Assembly: GCA_038093515.1 (NCBI GenBank)
Contig: JBBPSI010000014.1
Location: 1 to 64,000 of the forward strand
Source: Butyriboletus loyo
Taxonomy: Eukaryota > Basidiomycota > Agaricomycetes > Boletales > Boletaceae
Direction: 5' to 3'
Length of the DNA: 64,000 bases
Positions 33,901-47,006 of this stretch are shown here, one piece after another; the first letter of the stretch is position 1, and every line of letters starts with the position of its first letter. Made by a program: the position numbers and the translations under genes. The notes under the pieces are model-generated. The model did not search any database, was not told the DNA's origin, and saw only the letters and a program-made list of their open reading frames with translations.

Positions 33901-36267
33901 TGTGCGGTAATTACTTTCCACTGGAACGGGTTCAGTGACCGCGCGATGGGTTTTTCTCTCCGAGTCGGTGCATATGAATCCGAATCCAAGTCTTCTCGTG
34001 ACCAGGTGCCTTCCCCCCGTCCCCGAGGTCCGACCGGATCGCGCTTGGAGGGATCGATTCATTACCGCCTTTGACCTCCCTGTCGTGATCGCCTGGGCTA
34101 CCTCTGAGAGGTTGTACATTGACTTCAGGAACCCATACGAATGGATGGATGTCACGATCTGTCACTCGATGAAATTTGTCAAAAACTGTTCAGCGTTTGC
34201 CGGTTGTGGGGTTCGACTTCGCGTGGCTGGCACGCGATGCGGCGAGGTGAGCTTCTGCCGCGTACAGACGTCTCCCGACGTTCTCGGTGGGCCCGGCTTC
34301 CATATAGCGGATTTCGCTGGACATGCCTAGGGTTCATCGCTTATTAGCCGTTCTAGCACGCCATCGTGAATCATGATCATCCCAGGGCAGCTCGTTTTGC
34401 AACACGCACGGTTTTTCTTTTTCTTATTTGACCAGCCGAATCACAATAACGATGGGTCGGATATGGCTTTGGGCGTCTGCAGTACACCTCACACCAGCTC
34501 ACACCTCCGGCGGAGCGAAGACGAGCACGTCTGAACATTGACAGGTCAAACCCGCTGAATCAGCGACATGTTCGTCGGTCTCCGCGGAAAAATGAGCGAT
34601 TTTGCTGAAAGCCATGTTCTTTTGCCAACCTTGCTGGGACCGAGTGTCGTTTTTTTGTGCTTTGCAAACATCCCAATTAGCAGATTTGTATCTTGCCCGC
34701 GAGTGTAACAGATCGGACAGGTTGACCCACTGCTCGACTGACAGTGCACTACAAGGCCCGGCGCGGTGGTGCTTAGGCGGCGTCGATTAAGAGGGCGGAG
34801 ACTGGGCCTGTGTTTCATGTCTACTGCGGCTGGTGGAGGATTTGATTGTGTCTCGTTCGTGACGACGATGCCAAGTTTGGTGAAGGTCCCCAGATCTGAT
34901 GTCGACGGCAAACCCACAGCTAATCTCAGGCGAGCACTCAGCCACAGGGAACGAGTGACGTAAATCTCTATGGAAGGACCCTGAAGGTGTACAAACTAGG
35001 CCGGACGGTCTTTCGCCCTCAACGGATAAGGAAAAATGTCACCGTGTTCAAGGAAACAAGAAATTAGATGAGCGCTTCGCCCAGATCGAGCATACGAATG
35101 TTCGCGCTATCCAATTTCAACGCACACGCATGGCATTGGAATGAATCGTGACAAGATGGATCGATGCCCCGCAACGACAGATTTTGCGGCATCTCACGGT
35201 ACTTATATTCACAGGGCAGGCATTGCCGGTGGCATGTGGCGTCGAGGGCACAAAGGGACGGCGGGCGGGCGGGCGGGCGGGCGGGCGGGCGACGACTTGG
35301 TTCACGCGGTTGGCTGCAAACCCATTGTGAAGCTGCTGAAGAGGATAGAGAGGAATGGAATGCGAGTGATACGCGCATGGGTTGTAACTCGAGTGGATTG
35401 CGAGGGGAAATTCCATGATTGGTGCTGGAATGAAGGGTCGGGTCGGCAAGTTGTCGTTCTAGTTTGAAGTGCGGGCACCGGCGGGAGGGCAAGGCCCTGA
35501 TCTTACGCAAGCTGGACATGGTGAAAAAAATCGACAAGGTTGTTAGGCAAGCGGGTGATAGACGGTAGACTAGGTGATTGACAGTTCGCAATTGGGCAGT
35601 CCGTGATGACTCATCACGAGTGTCAGTGGCCGGAGAGACGGGAATATAGACAGGGCTGAAACGCGAAATGACCGAGCTGACAGAACGAAGCGAGAGGTGG
35701 AGGGTGAGATCTGGGTGGGCGTGACAGTATTTCCAAAAGCGAGAGGGAAGAGAATGATGGTTGGGTTGTTACGTGGCCAGGGGGATGTCAACGCTCTCAT
35801 GCAATGAACATTCACGGCGAACTGTTAAACATGGACGGAACCGTAATGCAAAGGTGCATAATTTTTGTCGGTGCCGGTGCTTGGCGATTGTTTGGCAACC
35901 ATGTCGTTGCGGGGGGAAACAGGGACAAACAAGGCAAAAGAGAGAGTGAGTGTGAGACGGGGGAAGGCTGGGAGATGCAGCGGGCGTTCTGGAAGTGATT
36001 AGATCTTTGAGGAGTTGGGCAGGCTGTAGAGGGAAAAGGAAGGCTCGGGGAGCGCTGGGCTGGAGGATGGCGGAGACACGTGTGAGGAAGGAGGGCAATG
36101 ATTACCTCAGCGACGGGGAGAACCGAAGAAATGGCTCGGCTGATCCGCGCTTCAGTTACACGCCGTTTATGTGATTTTCTGTCGCATCCGGAGGTCAATA
36201 AAATGGCGTCGAGGCTGCCTCTATTTTTTTCGCTCCTTTCGACCCGTGGGTTCGGATTGAGAACAAG
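30914..36267. other. Gene desert with simple repeats
   Basis: More than 5 kb without a recognisable gene on either strand. Open frames here are short and lack motifs or splice logic. It contains small microsatellites, including an AAC run near 31811, a GAGAGAGC run near 33209-33232 and a GCGG tract at 35260-35291. A plus-strand frame at 33935-34330 is the longest candidate but has no family signal. The right end is the promoter region of the next gene. Confidence 0.45.
35260..35291. repeat. GCGG tetranucleotide microsatellite
   Basis: About eight perfect units of GCGG. No sign that it lies in a coding frame of a real gene. Confidence 0.85.
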
Positions 36268-38639
36268 ATGCAGAACATGTCCATGTCCGAAGACGACGCC
36301 GCCTACTCTCTCCTCCTTGCTCAGCTCCTCTCCGACCCCCCCTCAGCCCGCAACGCTCGCGTCCACTCTTGGATCGAGCACCAATACGACTTTGCCTTCT
36401 CCGAGCAGTCCGTGCCCGCGCCTTCTTCCCGTCCTCCCTCCCCGTCCCCCTCTTCCTCCCTCGGCGCTCACCGCACACTCTCCATCGACCGTCCCGATTC
36501 CCCTCTCCTCCCCCGCCTCTCTTCCGAACGTCCGTCCTCTCCCTGCCCCTCCTACGATGCCCTCTTCTTTCCTCCATCCCACTCCAAATCCGAGGTCGAG
36601 GACTTCGAGGAACAAGAACGCCTCCGTGCCCTTCGCTTCATCGTCCAAGAAATGGCCCACTGGAAGTCACAAGCCCCTCCTCAATCCCCCCATCACACTC
36701 ACGACAAGGTTAGCTTTCCTTCTTTTCACTCTTCCCTCTCACTGACCTCCCTCAGCCCCTTCCAGCCCCCCCACCCTCTCCAGCTTCGTCTCTCACCCAC
36801 TCCACCTCATCCCGCGTGATGCGTTCGCGCTCATCGTCCACTCGTATTTCCCGTCTTCCCTCGTTCACGAGTACCCTCTCGTCGGATCAGAGCCAACCAC
36901 AAGAGATCCCTCCCCCTATACCCGTGTCCGTTATAGTTCACGGTGAATTTCAACATGATTTGGTTCTACGACATGATCGTCCCCTCGTCAATGGCTACTT
37001 GCACAAACGCGATGACTCTCTCATCCATCCCCAAGAGCAAGATGCTCAATTCTTATGCCCTGTCCCTGACGACAAGGACTCGGTGCAACCATCCCCAACG
37101 CTTTCCAATTTCTCCTGTCCTTATTCCCATGAAAGTTCGTTGACAACACCCTATGCGAGTTCTCCTGCATCCCCTAGCAGCGTCGTTTTCTCCTTGTCCT
37201 CATGTTCCCCAGAGAACATTGCTCTCCCGGCTTCGCCAGTCGATGACCACCCCTTCTTCAGAGACCCAATCACTGGTTTAGTCCATGAACGAACGCCCTC
37301 CCATCAAATGCCTTTAGGCTCAAAGACGGCTTACCCCATCTCTCCAAGTCTCAGTTCTCTCACCGTGTCAGTACCCCAAACAAATGTGTTTCCCCCCTCC
37401 CGTTCCTTTCCTGTAGCAAATTTGGCCGCAGATGATGCGCTCCATCGCCTCCGCGCTCCGAAGTTCGCAGAACATTCACAATCGCGTTGGTCCGTCGCAA
37501 CAACAGCTTCTCTTTCGCCATCGACTGCAGAACTTAAACATAGCCCGCTTTCTGGTTCAAGAACGCCTCCCAAGGAGAAGAAAGACAAGACCTTGAAAAC
37601 GCCAAAGAAGCGGACGCGTTTCATCAGTCTCATCTCACGCTTCTCCCCAGGTCGTAATGATACTTCATCTACTACAGTGACCAGTCAGACGGGGGACGAT
37701 GTCGAATACGACTCCGCCAATGATAGCGACGCTGAGGACAAAGAAAAGCACAAGCAGAGGAAGGTGTTGACCAAAAAATCATCGCTAGCCTCCCTCCGAG
37801 CGTCGTTTTCCATCTCTCGGGCATCCTTTAGCTCTCAACGTCCTCCATTATCTTTTTCAATCGAAGAAGTACCTCCCTTGCCCACATCGCCCACACTGAC
37901 ATCGCCGCTAGCAGACTCGGCTGTACCCTCGGAAGTTGCTTCGCTGATTCCAATGGCGTCCCTTTCGAGAATACCATCTCGGATGAACATGACCGGTACC
38001 TCTTTGCCACCTATTCCCCAGTCGGCATCCTCAGTTACAACATTCCAAAGTTCATCTCAGATCTCGATCTCGGATCTCTCCTCCGTGTCAGCGTCTGGGT
38101 CGCACATTTCTTTAGTATGTCCAAGCACCACCCCAAATGCGTCCCGAATTTCTCTGCTTCCTGCCCCCAGTAAGCGGACGTCCTTGGCGTCCGCGGCAGG
38201 CATTGAACCAACTGCTAACCAGGCAGCAAGTCGATCGAAGTCGATCTTTCGGTTGACAGCGAAACCAAAAAGTCTCAAGGCGCCTCCAATTCTACAAACC
38301 AAAGGAACGGCGATGCTGCCCAGGCCCCCTATTGCTGGCGATGCGTCTTTGCCTTCACCTTCAACTACGTATTCTAGGATCCCCCAGGCTCCAACTAAAT
38401 TTAACCCGCCAGCCAAGCTGGCGAGTGTGATTGCAACACAGTCACGGCAAGCTCCTGCGCTTGCCAGTCCTGGTCCGACGTCTATATCGAAGCTTCCGGT
38501 GCCACCATCCCGCCCGCCTCCAAAGGTTCCGCTGGCTGAGAGTCTACCTTCTCTTCCGGTGTCATCCAAGCTGCCGATGCCAGCATCGATCAAGGGTGCA
38601 CGCGTTGGAACCGTCAGAGGCTTCTGGAAAAGACAGTAA
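36268..38639 (+). CDS. Hypothetical Ser/Pro-rich protein, 774 aa
   Basis: Two exons, 36268-36708 and 36756-38639, with a 47-bp GT-AG intron in phase 0 (HTHDK joined to PLPAPPPSP). I do not recognise the family. The N-terminus has the only ordered-looking stretch: DDAAYSLLLAQLLSDPPSAR followed by NARVHSWIEHQYDFAFSEQ. A short helix follows (DFEEQERLRALRFIVQEMAH). The rest is Ser/Pro/Thr-rich with a basic patch TPKKRTRFISLISRFSPGRN and an acidic patch before SLASLRASFSISRASFSSQR. It ends with ASIKGARVGTVRGFWKRQ. Such composition is common in fungal signalling or cytoskeletal scaffolds, with many possible phosphorylation sites. No enzyme motif, signal peptide or membrane span is seen. The start is the first ATG after a stop and just before the conserved-looking block. 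Confidence 0.7.
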
Positions 38640-39792
38640 TTCTTCACTAACCAGTAAGTTTGTGCCATTTCTTGCGACAACACTGTTCTGAAACCATGTT
38701 ATAGGTGAGAAGTGCATAAAACCCTAAACTATCTGCGACTTGGTACCTTCTGGCGATTTCTCGACTCCCGTCCTTTCGTAACACAACTATCACGGTCCTT
38801 ACTCACCCAGCATTCATACATCACACTCATTCTTTCGTTCTATCTTGCATCACATCCACACCTCGTTCCTTCCCAGCTTTCATCTCCGTCTAGCATCGAT
38901 CCTTGTTGTGGAATTACGTGTACACATTTCATCACTTAGTCGGGTGTCGTTCGCATCCTGTGGCTCGCCGCTGGATCACATTCATCACCACGTTCTCGAA
39001 AGGCCTCATGGCATTGGGCCATGGTCCTACATCTTTATTTTGTATATATTGTGCATACGCTCGTCTTGGTTCACTTTTCATTTTATTCACAGGGCAACTT
39101 CGTCGTGGGAGGGGTACCCTGTCCCTCCAAAAGCGAAAAAAAATAATCAAACTTGTCTTCAATAGGCTCTCATCCGTCCGCTTTTACATCGCTCATGCAC
39201 TCACTTTTTTCTTCTTTGCATGTCAACAATACCTCTCGCATCATTAGATATATATATACCAGGATTATTTAGTAAAACTATCATCTGTAGACTGGGGGGA
39301 AGAAGCATTGAAATATAACGCAAATTTCAAACTCGTCGTATTATCAATTTTGTTCGGGCCGAGCTCCAAGTTGACGCTCGTTCAGAGATCTTCACGATCT
39401 CCACCTTTCTCAACCTTGTTTGTTGCGTACGTTAGATTGATTCTCCCACGACCCCTCGGTTTGGTCGACACGGACCCAAGACTTGGGTCAAACGCTTTCG
39501 TACGGGACCATGTTGTGGCTTGATGGGAGTACTAGTGAGAACCGTTCTCATGCCTCCTTCGATATCGGATCGAAACTGTCAGCGTTGCGTGAAAAGGACG
39601 TACGTGTGTAAGTATACGTATACGGGGGTAAACAGTCATCGCCATTTTGCCCCGGATGCGAGTACCCCTAGCTCGTATCGTCCTACTTGGGTCTCCACTC
39701 TCCATGCGGACGCGACTAGGACGCGACCGAGTTGCTCGTGCACGTCGCGCTGCGTTCTTTTTGTCTCCATCTGATCCTGATCGCCTCTTGGA
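38640..39792. other. Intergenic, no supported gene
   Basis: Probable 3' untranslated region and spacer after the Ser/Pro-rich gene. A TATATATATA run lies at about 39248. No gene recognised. Confidence 0.45.
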
Positions 39793-41735
39793 CTAGTGAC
39801 GCGTCGACCGGATCGTTGGTCGATATTCAATGGTCATGTATGTACACGCGCGAAACGCATGCACTGCGGACCGTCCGATTTCGTCGAATTCGGATCGTCC
39901 TTCTCCGTCCTGATTGTACACGAGTTCCCATCGACCGACCGAGAGTCGGCCATTCCACTTCCAGTTAGACGTCCTCGCGATGGACTAGGCACCGCTGGTT
40001 CAGACAAAGTAGCGGCAAAGAAGGAAATGCCCCATGCCCACCTTCTTCTTTCCCTTTTGTCCAAGTATAGGATTTACGGCCTCCCAACTTTTTGTTTATC
40101 AACACTAATATGTATGTACTCGGGAATAGTATGATACGGGCAGTGCGCCACAAGTTTTCAAACCTTGCCACAAAGTTGATGCGCTTTGATATGAATACTA
40201 TGTAGTTGTCGTCGCTGACACGAGGCTCGAGCGTTGACACAGATAGTATACGTACCCGTACGTGCATACTATATCCGCTTGGGGGCGGCCTTACGTGGAA
40301 TCTCCGAGCAGATAACAAGAGATGAGACGGGTTGTTCGGGACCGCTATCTTCGCCGTCGTGGGTCGCGGTTAGTGTCCGTAGCAGGTACAGCACACACGG
40401 TCTATAACGCATAGTGTTGGTCACCTTCTCCCGCTATGCATGATGATGATGATCGGTTTGGCGATTTGGCGGTGGAAGATCGCTTCGTGCCAACATCCTG
40501 CTGTGCATTACGAGATGGTGAACCAACTCGTTCACACGCGTGGTCTTCTTGATTTTTCGGATCCAAGTTAGTTCGTTGAATGTTCAATGTCAGCCTTGAA
40601 GGTTTGAACCGCCAGGCTCTGAGTTGAGCGAAGCAAGTTCATTCAGATCGCGGGTCGAGTGCGTGCGAATTTTTTCATGACTTGATCATCGGCGGAGTGA
40701 CAGAAAGCTGTGGTCCATAAAATTTACCCTTACCTTATACGACGCGCGCCATGATGATCATGGACAACATGGCATGGATGATTCATTGAACCATCGCAGG
40801 TTCACGCGGGTTCATTCAAATTGCGGGTCAAGTGCGTGCGACTATTTTTCATGATGACTTCACTTTGATCATGATGGCGAACTGGCTAGTTCATAAGACC
40901 AAGATTTCGGGTGAGCTCTTTCTAGTCTTCGATCCCGTAAAAGTCTCGCGGGGAGCAGACGATAGATCCGACGGTGCGGGGAAGCCACGCCATGGTTCCC
41001 AAGGAATTCTGATTCAATGGTGCCGTTCAGGTATCCAATTCGGACGTGTCCGACTATACCGTGTGCTGATCACTGATAACCAGTTAATACAAGGCAACTT
41101 CGAAAAGACCCTTGGGCAGTACGAAACATCTTCTGCGGAACATCGACATTACCAAGGTCCCCGCTCTATCCACCGGTTACGACGACGGTTCGTTCTCGGC
41201 TGACTGACACCACGATTTCCGTGACTTCGAGTTGTCTCGGCATCTGGCACCTTGAGACCACTGTTAGGCATAGTTATCATCCTGGGCTAGGTACCTCCAT
41301 TAAACAATGAGGCCAGAAGGAGATCGAAGGAAAGGGTTTTCGTTGACAAACAGATACGACAATGGGGTACGTCCGAGCCCGTGCTATCCCCGGAAATGAA
41401 ATGCCATCCGATTGAAAGCTCTCCTCGAACATGTGCCTGTTTCTAGCAAGAAAAAAAATTCAATCTCAGCATTTACTTGACAGATTACCTCAAAACCAAC
41501 TATTCGGTTCGATAACACACCGTCTGTTTTGGAGATGGCAGTATGATTTTCGAAACGGGATCGTCAATGTACACATCCAGGTGGGTGGACTTCTTGCTGT
41601 TCTTGGTGACACGAACTTGAAGTCGCCATGTTCGTGCGTGGTGACCTATATTTAAGAACACTTTGGTGCCAAAGATATTCATAGATGCATCGATGAGCTA
41701 CGGCCCGTGCGCCTATCCAAGGTCTGTCTCAGTGA
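39793..41735. repeat. Tandem duplication unit 1 (about 1.95-2.08 kb)
   Basis: The unit recurs directly at 41736 onward with an offset of about 2,045-2,081 bases. Exact blocks shared with unit 2 include TTCTCCGTCCTGATTGTAC (39901 and 41982), ATAGTGTTGGTCACCTTCTC (about 40411 and 42491) and GTAAAAGTCTCGCGGGGAGC (about 40937 and 42981). Between them the copies differ by substitutions and small gaps. Open frames inside are short and not conserved between the units, so it does not look like a gene pair. Confidence 0.8.
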
Positions 41736-43680
41736 CTAGTGACTGATCAACTAGATGATTCGTCAATGGTCATACGTGTACGGGGGAAGCACTGTGTCCG
41801 TTGAGAGCGTACACGTGCACCATGTAGTACCTTACATGTTGGCAACCGACGGCAACCGACGGTCCGATCGGCGTTGAATTGATGATTGTCAGAAGGAATC
41901 TTCAAGCTCAAGGATCATCAGATCCAGTGAGCCGCGCGCGTCCTGTGCGGGTACGACGGGAAACTGTTCGGGTCCCTGGAGTTCTCCGTCCTGATTGTAC
42001 GCTATGTATAAACTTCTGATACTTGTTGGACAGGCGATTTGAACCCGAGCGTCAGTTTTTTTTTAAAACGGATTAAACTGTACTGCATCGACGGCCATTC
42101 CCATCCGCCAAAGAATGCTCATCGCCCGTTTGCCTCCATTTGTTTTCTCTTTTGTCTATAGGATTTACGGCCTCCACCTTTTTTATATCAACATGAGTTG
42201 TACTCGCATTGAAGAAGTTGGGGATATGTGGACATAATGCGCGCAGCGCGCTACGATCCAAACCTTGTCACCAAGTTGATGCACTTTAATACTTGGCGTC
42301 TCTCACGCGAGCTTTACTGTAACATGTATACGTACCGTACGTGTGTACTATATCCTCTTGGAGGTGACCTCACTGGAATCTCCGAGTAGATAACGTGAGA
42401 TGAGGTCTTGGGTTATTCGGGACCGCCATCTTCGCTGTCGTGGATCGTGGTTAGTGTCCGTGGCAGGTAGCACACACTATCTCATAACGCATAGTGTTGG
42501 TCACCTTCTCCCGCTATGCATCATGATCATTGGATTGGCAATTTGATGGTGGAGGATCGCTTCGTCCGAACATCCTTCTATGCATTACGAGATGGTGAAC
42601 TCTACTTACTCACAGCCTCACACTGTGAACTGACCCGTTAAACGTTCACACGCGTGGTCTCCCTGGTTTCTCGGGTCTCCAGTTCATTGAACATTAATAT
42701 TCAATGATGCTTGGCGGTCGGACGGTAAGCCCGGCCCACCCAGAAAAAGAAAGAGAAAATAATAACGTTGGTAACAGGTTCAGGTGATCCAGGAAGACCT
42801 GCACGGCGCAAAGATACAATGAAACTTACATTATATGATGCGCACCACGATGGTCATGAACGGCCATCAGGCTCACGCGGGTTCATTGCGGATCAAGTGC
42901 GTGGGAATCTTTTCATAACTCTTCACCTCGATCATGATGGCGAAGTTTAAGGGGAATCTTTCCAGCTTGGTCTTTGATCCCGTAAAAGTCTCGCGGGGAG
43001 CAGACGATAGGTCCGTCGGTGCGAGGAAATGACTCCCAAGGAATTCCAATTGGGCCGCTCAAGTATCCTATTCGGACGTGTCCGATTATACCGTGTGCTG
43101 GCCACTGTTAATGATGACAAGCCTCGGAGACGAAGGAGTTAAACGCATTCAAAGAGGCTAGACTGAGACAACGCCGCTAAGACCACTTGGGCAGTACGAA
43201 TCATCTCCGTGCGGATTATCGACATCGGGTTCCCGCTCTATCCATCGGTTACGACGACGGCTCCTTCTCGGATGACTGACAGCACGATTACCGTGACGTC
43301 GAGTCGTCTCCATCTGGCACCTTGAGACAATAAGTGTTAGGCGTGTCTGTCATCCTGAGCTCGGTACGTGCATTAATGGTGCCTGGAGGGGATCGGAGGA
43401 AAGGGTAAGTATTTGCCGACAAACAAATACGGTACGTCTGAGTCCATGCTGTCTCCGGAAACTAGACGCCATCCAAAGCACTTCCCGAACCTATGCCCGT
43501 TTCTAGCAAGCACAATTCAATCTCATCGTTTACTTGACAGATTATCTCAAACCTACTACACGGTTCGACGACATATCGTCTGTTTTGGAACTGCAGCATG
43601 ATTTTCGAAGAGGGAAGCATGGGCCAGGAGCAGAGTAGCCGCGTCGATGGGAGCATCAATGTACACATCTAGGTGGGGAG
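41736..43680. repeat. Tandem duplication unit 2 (interrupted)
   Basis: The second copy of the unit. Similarity to unit 1 is lost at about 43680, within the sequence matching 41585. The missing tail of the unit (41585-41735) is found again at about 45045-45255, so unit 2 is split. Confidence 0.75.
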
Positions 43681-45044
43681 GTATGTACTGTCATCTCAGC
43701 TTTCCGGTGGAGGACTGGGAAACGCAACGACTGCTTCCTTGTTCGAGTATGTTCCCACTAAGGGTAACAAGCACCGGATGAGATGCATGATCATGAGAGA
43801 ACACGTGCCGAAGTCCGTCGACCCCGACTACCTCTCTGCTCCGACGATTCCTCGACATTGGACGCTGCGTCCATATATCTTGTAGTCGTCGTGGTAGGTA
43901 TCTTGCTTATTTGAATGCTATCTTTACGAGACAGAAAAAAAAGTGCATAGGTCGTGTCGATATCGCAGGCTTTGTCCGCAGGTCATAACCTATGCTTGGT
44001 GATTAGTACTCGGCGAGCGATTTGGGGTGGAACCATCGATTAATCGCGAACAGAGGCACATGATCGTGAGATGGAGATGGGGTCGTCAAGTCAACCTACT
44101 TTTCAAGGCATACTTGGAGGATGGATCGTAGCAACGGCGGGGTCCATTGAAACCAAGACGAAAGGATCTTGATGAAGGCGGGTGAGATACCGGGTGAAAC
44201 GACATACCTACATGGCTCGCGAGTCGAGGATCGCAGTAGACCGGATGACAAGGACGTCGATTCGATAACACTCGTGGAGCTCAAGCTTGACACACGCCAG
44301 TAGGCGTTATGGGTCTGTGGCAGCACGGGCTGGTCGCCTACGCGCCCATCTCTGACGAGTCAACGGCTTTGTGGTCGCCTGGTTCGCAGAAAGCGATGAT
44401 ACTACTGCACAGCTGCACGCATGGGAACACTACTATGCGTGCGGCTGCACCACTGGTGGGTTGGGTTATTCTCCAGATTCTTACCTACTTCAACAAGAAA
44501 TTCAAGAATCAAGACTGGTGAGCGAAATCCATTTCATAACGACATTCGTGTCTTGGGACGAGCGGGTCGGAGCGCCAAGTGTCCGTTTGAAATCCCTGCG
44601 AGACCGGCCAAGCTAGCGAGGGCATTAAGGATGTCTCGAGCTGACTTGAAGATGATAGCCCCCATTCAAACTAGGCTCAATTGGAGTCACATTAGACTGT
44701 GTGACACAATGTCACACTCTAGGCGTTAAAGGATACGAGCCTGGACTCATTGCCTTCAATTCTTACTCGTTGAGTCGGGCCTTTCAGAATGGCCTATTAG
44801 GAAACAACCACCACCACCATAACCCTTTGTCTTGACGAGTGTCGTTCTGTGCGGCCGTCGACATTTCCATGGCACTGGTCGCCGTGTCATCTTGTGATCG
44901 TTTGTAAGTCACAAGCTTACTACTAGATTCCTGTCTCTACTGCTGGCAATCATTCGGTATTTCTGCCTTTTGGTGTAACGGTCACGGATGGCGGTTGGCC
45001 TGCTTACATCGTTGTGGCCGCGGTGCTAGACGTGGAGCTCACTA
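43681..45044. other. Insert of about 1.36 kb inside duplication unit 2
   Basis: Sequence absent from unit 1. A plus-strand frame at 43673-43885 and one at 44371-44616 read like weak coding (YYACGCTTGGLGYSPDSYLL) but have no family match that I know. Bases 44200-44370 resemble 61675-61870, sharing the 18-mer CACTCGTGGAGCTCAAGC and GCCCATCTCT. That suggests a dispersed repeat. No terminal inverted repeats were found at the borders by eye. Confidence 0.5.
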
Positions 45045-45255
45045 CGGATTCTTTTTTTCTTGCCGTTCTTGACGACACGGACTTGAAGTCGCCATATTCG
45101 TGCGTGCGGTGTCTGCTACTGTTGGCCGCCGCGTATGCTCCACTCATGATCATATATTTATAGCTCTCCATGGTGACTATTTAAGAACACTTTGGCGCCA
45201 AGGATATTTATAGATGCATTGATGGGATGCGCCCATCCAAAGACTGTCTCCGAGT
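45045..45255. repeat. Displaced tail of duplication unit 2
   Basis: Matches 41592-41735 of unit 1, including GACTTGAAGTCGCCAT, then TTTAAGAACACTTTGG and ATAGATGCAT. It has an extra stretch of about 65 bases in the middle. Confidence 0.7.
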
Positions 45256-45289
45256 GTTCAGCCTTCCGCAGCAACCACTGTAGGCAACG

Positions 45290-46067
45290 AAAACAATGAC
45301 CCTAGCTACGAACTACACTCTACCACACCAATTCAATACAAGGCGGTTACTGTCGACACGGTCATCACATCCTTTCATCAGGATCTCCCCCTAGTAGATT
45401 CGAACCACCGTGCTTTTGGGATCTCCGAGGAGCACCATTATACAGCACTTATGGAAGAACACAAGGGTATCACCACAGTCGGGTAAATACTGGATTCCGA
45501 TGCCACCTTGACTTCAGTGCTAGAACACCGTTGGAGGACGGTAGAACAATATATTCCTGCCGTCGGTAGCCCCATGGGGTAGGCTTTACAGCTTAATTGA
45601 TTTCATGTGCTGCGGTGGCAGCGGCAACATTGCTTTCGCCGCGCCCAGCCATAAAATTGTGTGCATTTGCAACGGAGTCTGTGCAACACCGGATAGTGTA
45701 TCGTTGCTCCACCATTTTCCCACCAAATCCGACGGTGGCAGGCACAGCTGGATTCAAGATGTCCCGAGTATGATGTTTCACCCTGACGCTGGTACGGTTG
45801 CACTATCACGATCATTGCTATTGATATGACAACTAGAATCTTTATGGAAAGCAACATCCCTCGTCCGGATGAAATCATCTAGAGTTCCATCACAACCTGC
45901 TCCGCTTTGAACAGCCCCGCCTCCCTAGATCATATGTCCTCAGCACCCCCGGAATTTATGACAAGTCGCCGGACTGGCTCAGCAGCTGCACAAAAATGTA
46001 TAAAGGCTAGGGTTTTCGCGCTCCCACCTCCTCCAGTTCAACAAATTACAACTTCCAGCTAACAAAC
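45290..46067 (+). promoter_or_regulatory. Repeated upstream region of thaumatin-like gene 1
   Basis: Parts recur upstream of the other two copies (about 49857-50090, 48357-48569 and 52020-52534). The core promoter has TATAAAG at 45999-46005, 63 bases upstream of the start codon, and the leader CTCCCACCTCCTCCAGTT is shared with gene 2. Confidence 0.6.
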
Positions 46068-47006
46068 ATGTCTCTCCTCTCTTCTCTCGCTCTCGCAGCA
46101 CTTGCGATCACTGTGGCTCAGGCCCAGTCTCTGACTGTTCTGAACAAGTGTTCTCAGTCGGTCTTCCTTTATACCCAGACCAGTTTCGGTTCTATCAACA
46201 ACAACGTGAACGTTGCTGCTGGTGCCAGTGTCAACATGGGCATTAGTTCCAACTGGGACGGTGCCATCAACGTCGGTGAGCCCCTCGGTCTTCTTCGCTG
46301 TCCCTTGGAGTTCTGCTCACGCTCGTAGGTACTGGATGTAACAGCGCAGGCTCTTGCACCACCGGTGGTCCCACCTGGAATGGTGTGACCCCGTTCAGCA
46401 GGGCTGAATTCAACTTTGTAAGTTTCCAGCTCTAGCTGTTCATTTCAACCGTCAATTACCTTTATATTTCTCGTCTAGTACGCTATACCCGGTTCAGTGA
46501 CGTACGACATCTCGCTCATCTACGGCTACAACGTTGGGATGGAGATTTCCTCGGCCGACGCTGCCTGTGACGCGTTCGCTTGCACCATCTCTTCCGGATG
46601 CGTCAGTACACTTTACTTGGAGGCTTTTGTTCACGTGCTGACACCGACTTAGCCCGTCGCTGGCCCGAGTGGTTCGTGCTACTCTCCCTGTTGCTCTTCC
46701 GTCGCCGCATGCAGCGGTGGGGCCCTCCCTGCGAGCGGGGGAGGCTGCGTCAACAACGCCGGCCCTGGTCCCAACAGTCCGTTCTACTACGGCACTTGCT
46801 ACAATGCATACGCCTTCCCTGACAACGACGGTGCCAGTAAGTCACGTCACTTTTCGTCTCAGACTGCCTAAATATTTGTATTAATGCACGTCTCTCCCTG
46901 CCCGCCTACAGATGGATACAAGCCTGCCGACCTTGTTGTCTACACTTGCCCCAACACTGGCATCACCCTGACGCTCTGCCCTGGTATCACGTCCAGCTAT
47001 CATTGA
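46068..47006 (+). CDS. Secreted thaumatin-like protein, copy 1
   Basis: Exons 46068-46275, 46329-46417, 46479-46601, 46653-46836 and 46912-47006, with four GT-AG introns of 51-75 bp. They encode 232 residues. A signal peptide of about 19 residues (MSLLSSLALAALAITVAQA) is followed by the thaumatin opening LTVLNKCSQSVFLY, then GTGCNSAGSCTTGG, SVTYDISLIYGYNVGMEIS, PSGSCYSPCC, YYGTCYNAYAFPDNDG and VVYTCPNTGITLTLCPG. There are many cysteines for disulphides. Such proteins are secreted by fungi; some bind or cut beta-glucan, but activity cannot be read from this sequence. It is the first of three copies within 7 kb and shares promoter and flanks with copy 2, so it arose by recent local duplication. 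Confidence 0.87.

Noticed and set aside
35260..35291. GCGG tract as part of a Gly/Arg-rich coding region
   Set aside because: Frames through it are short on both strands and unsupported; it is a simple repeat.
45380..45440. GGTTCGAATC-like motif on the minus strand suggesting a tRNA T-arm
   Set aside because: No matching acceptor stem, D-arm or anticodon arm at the right spacing.
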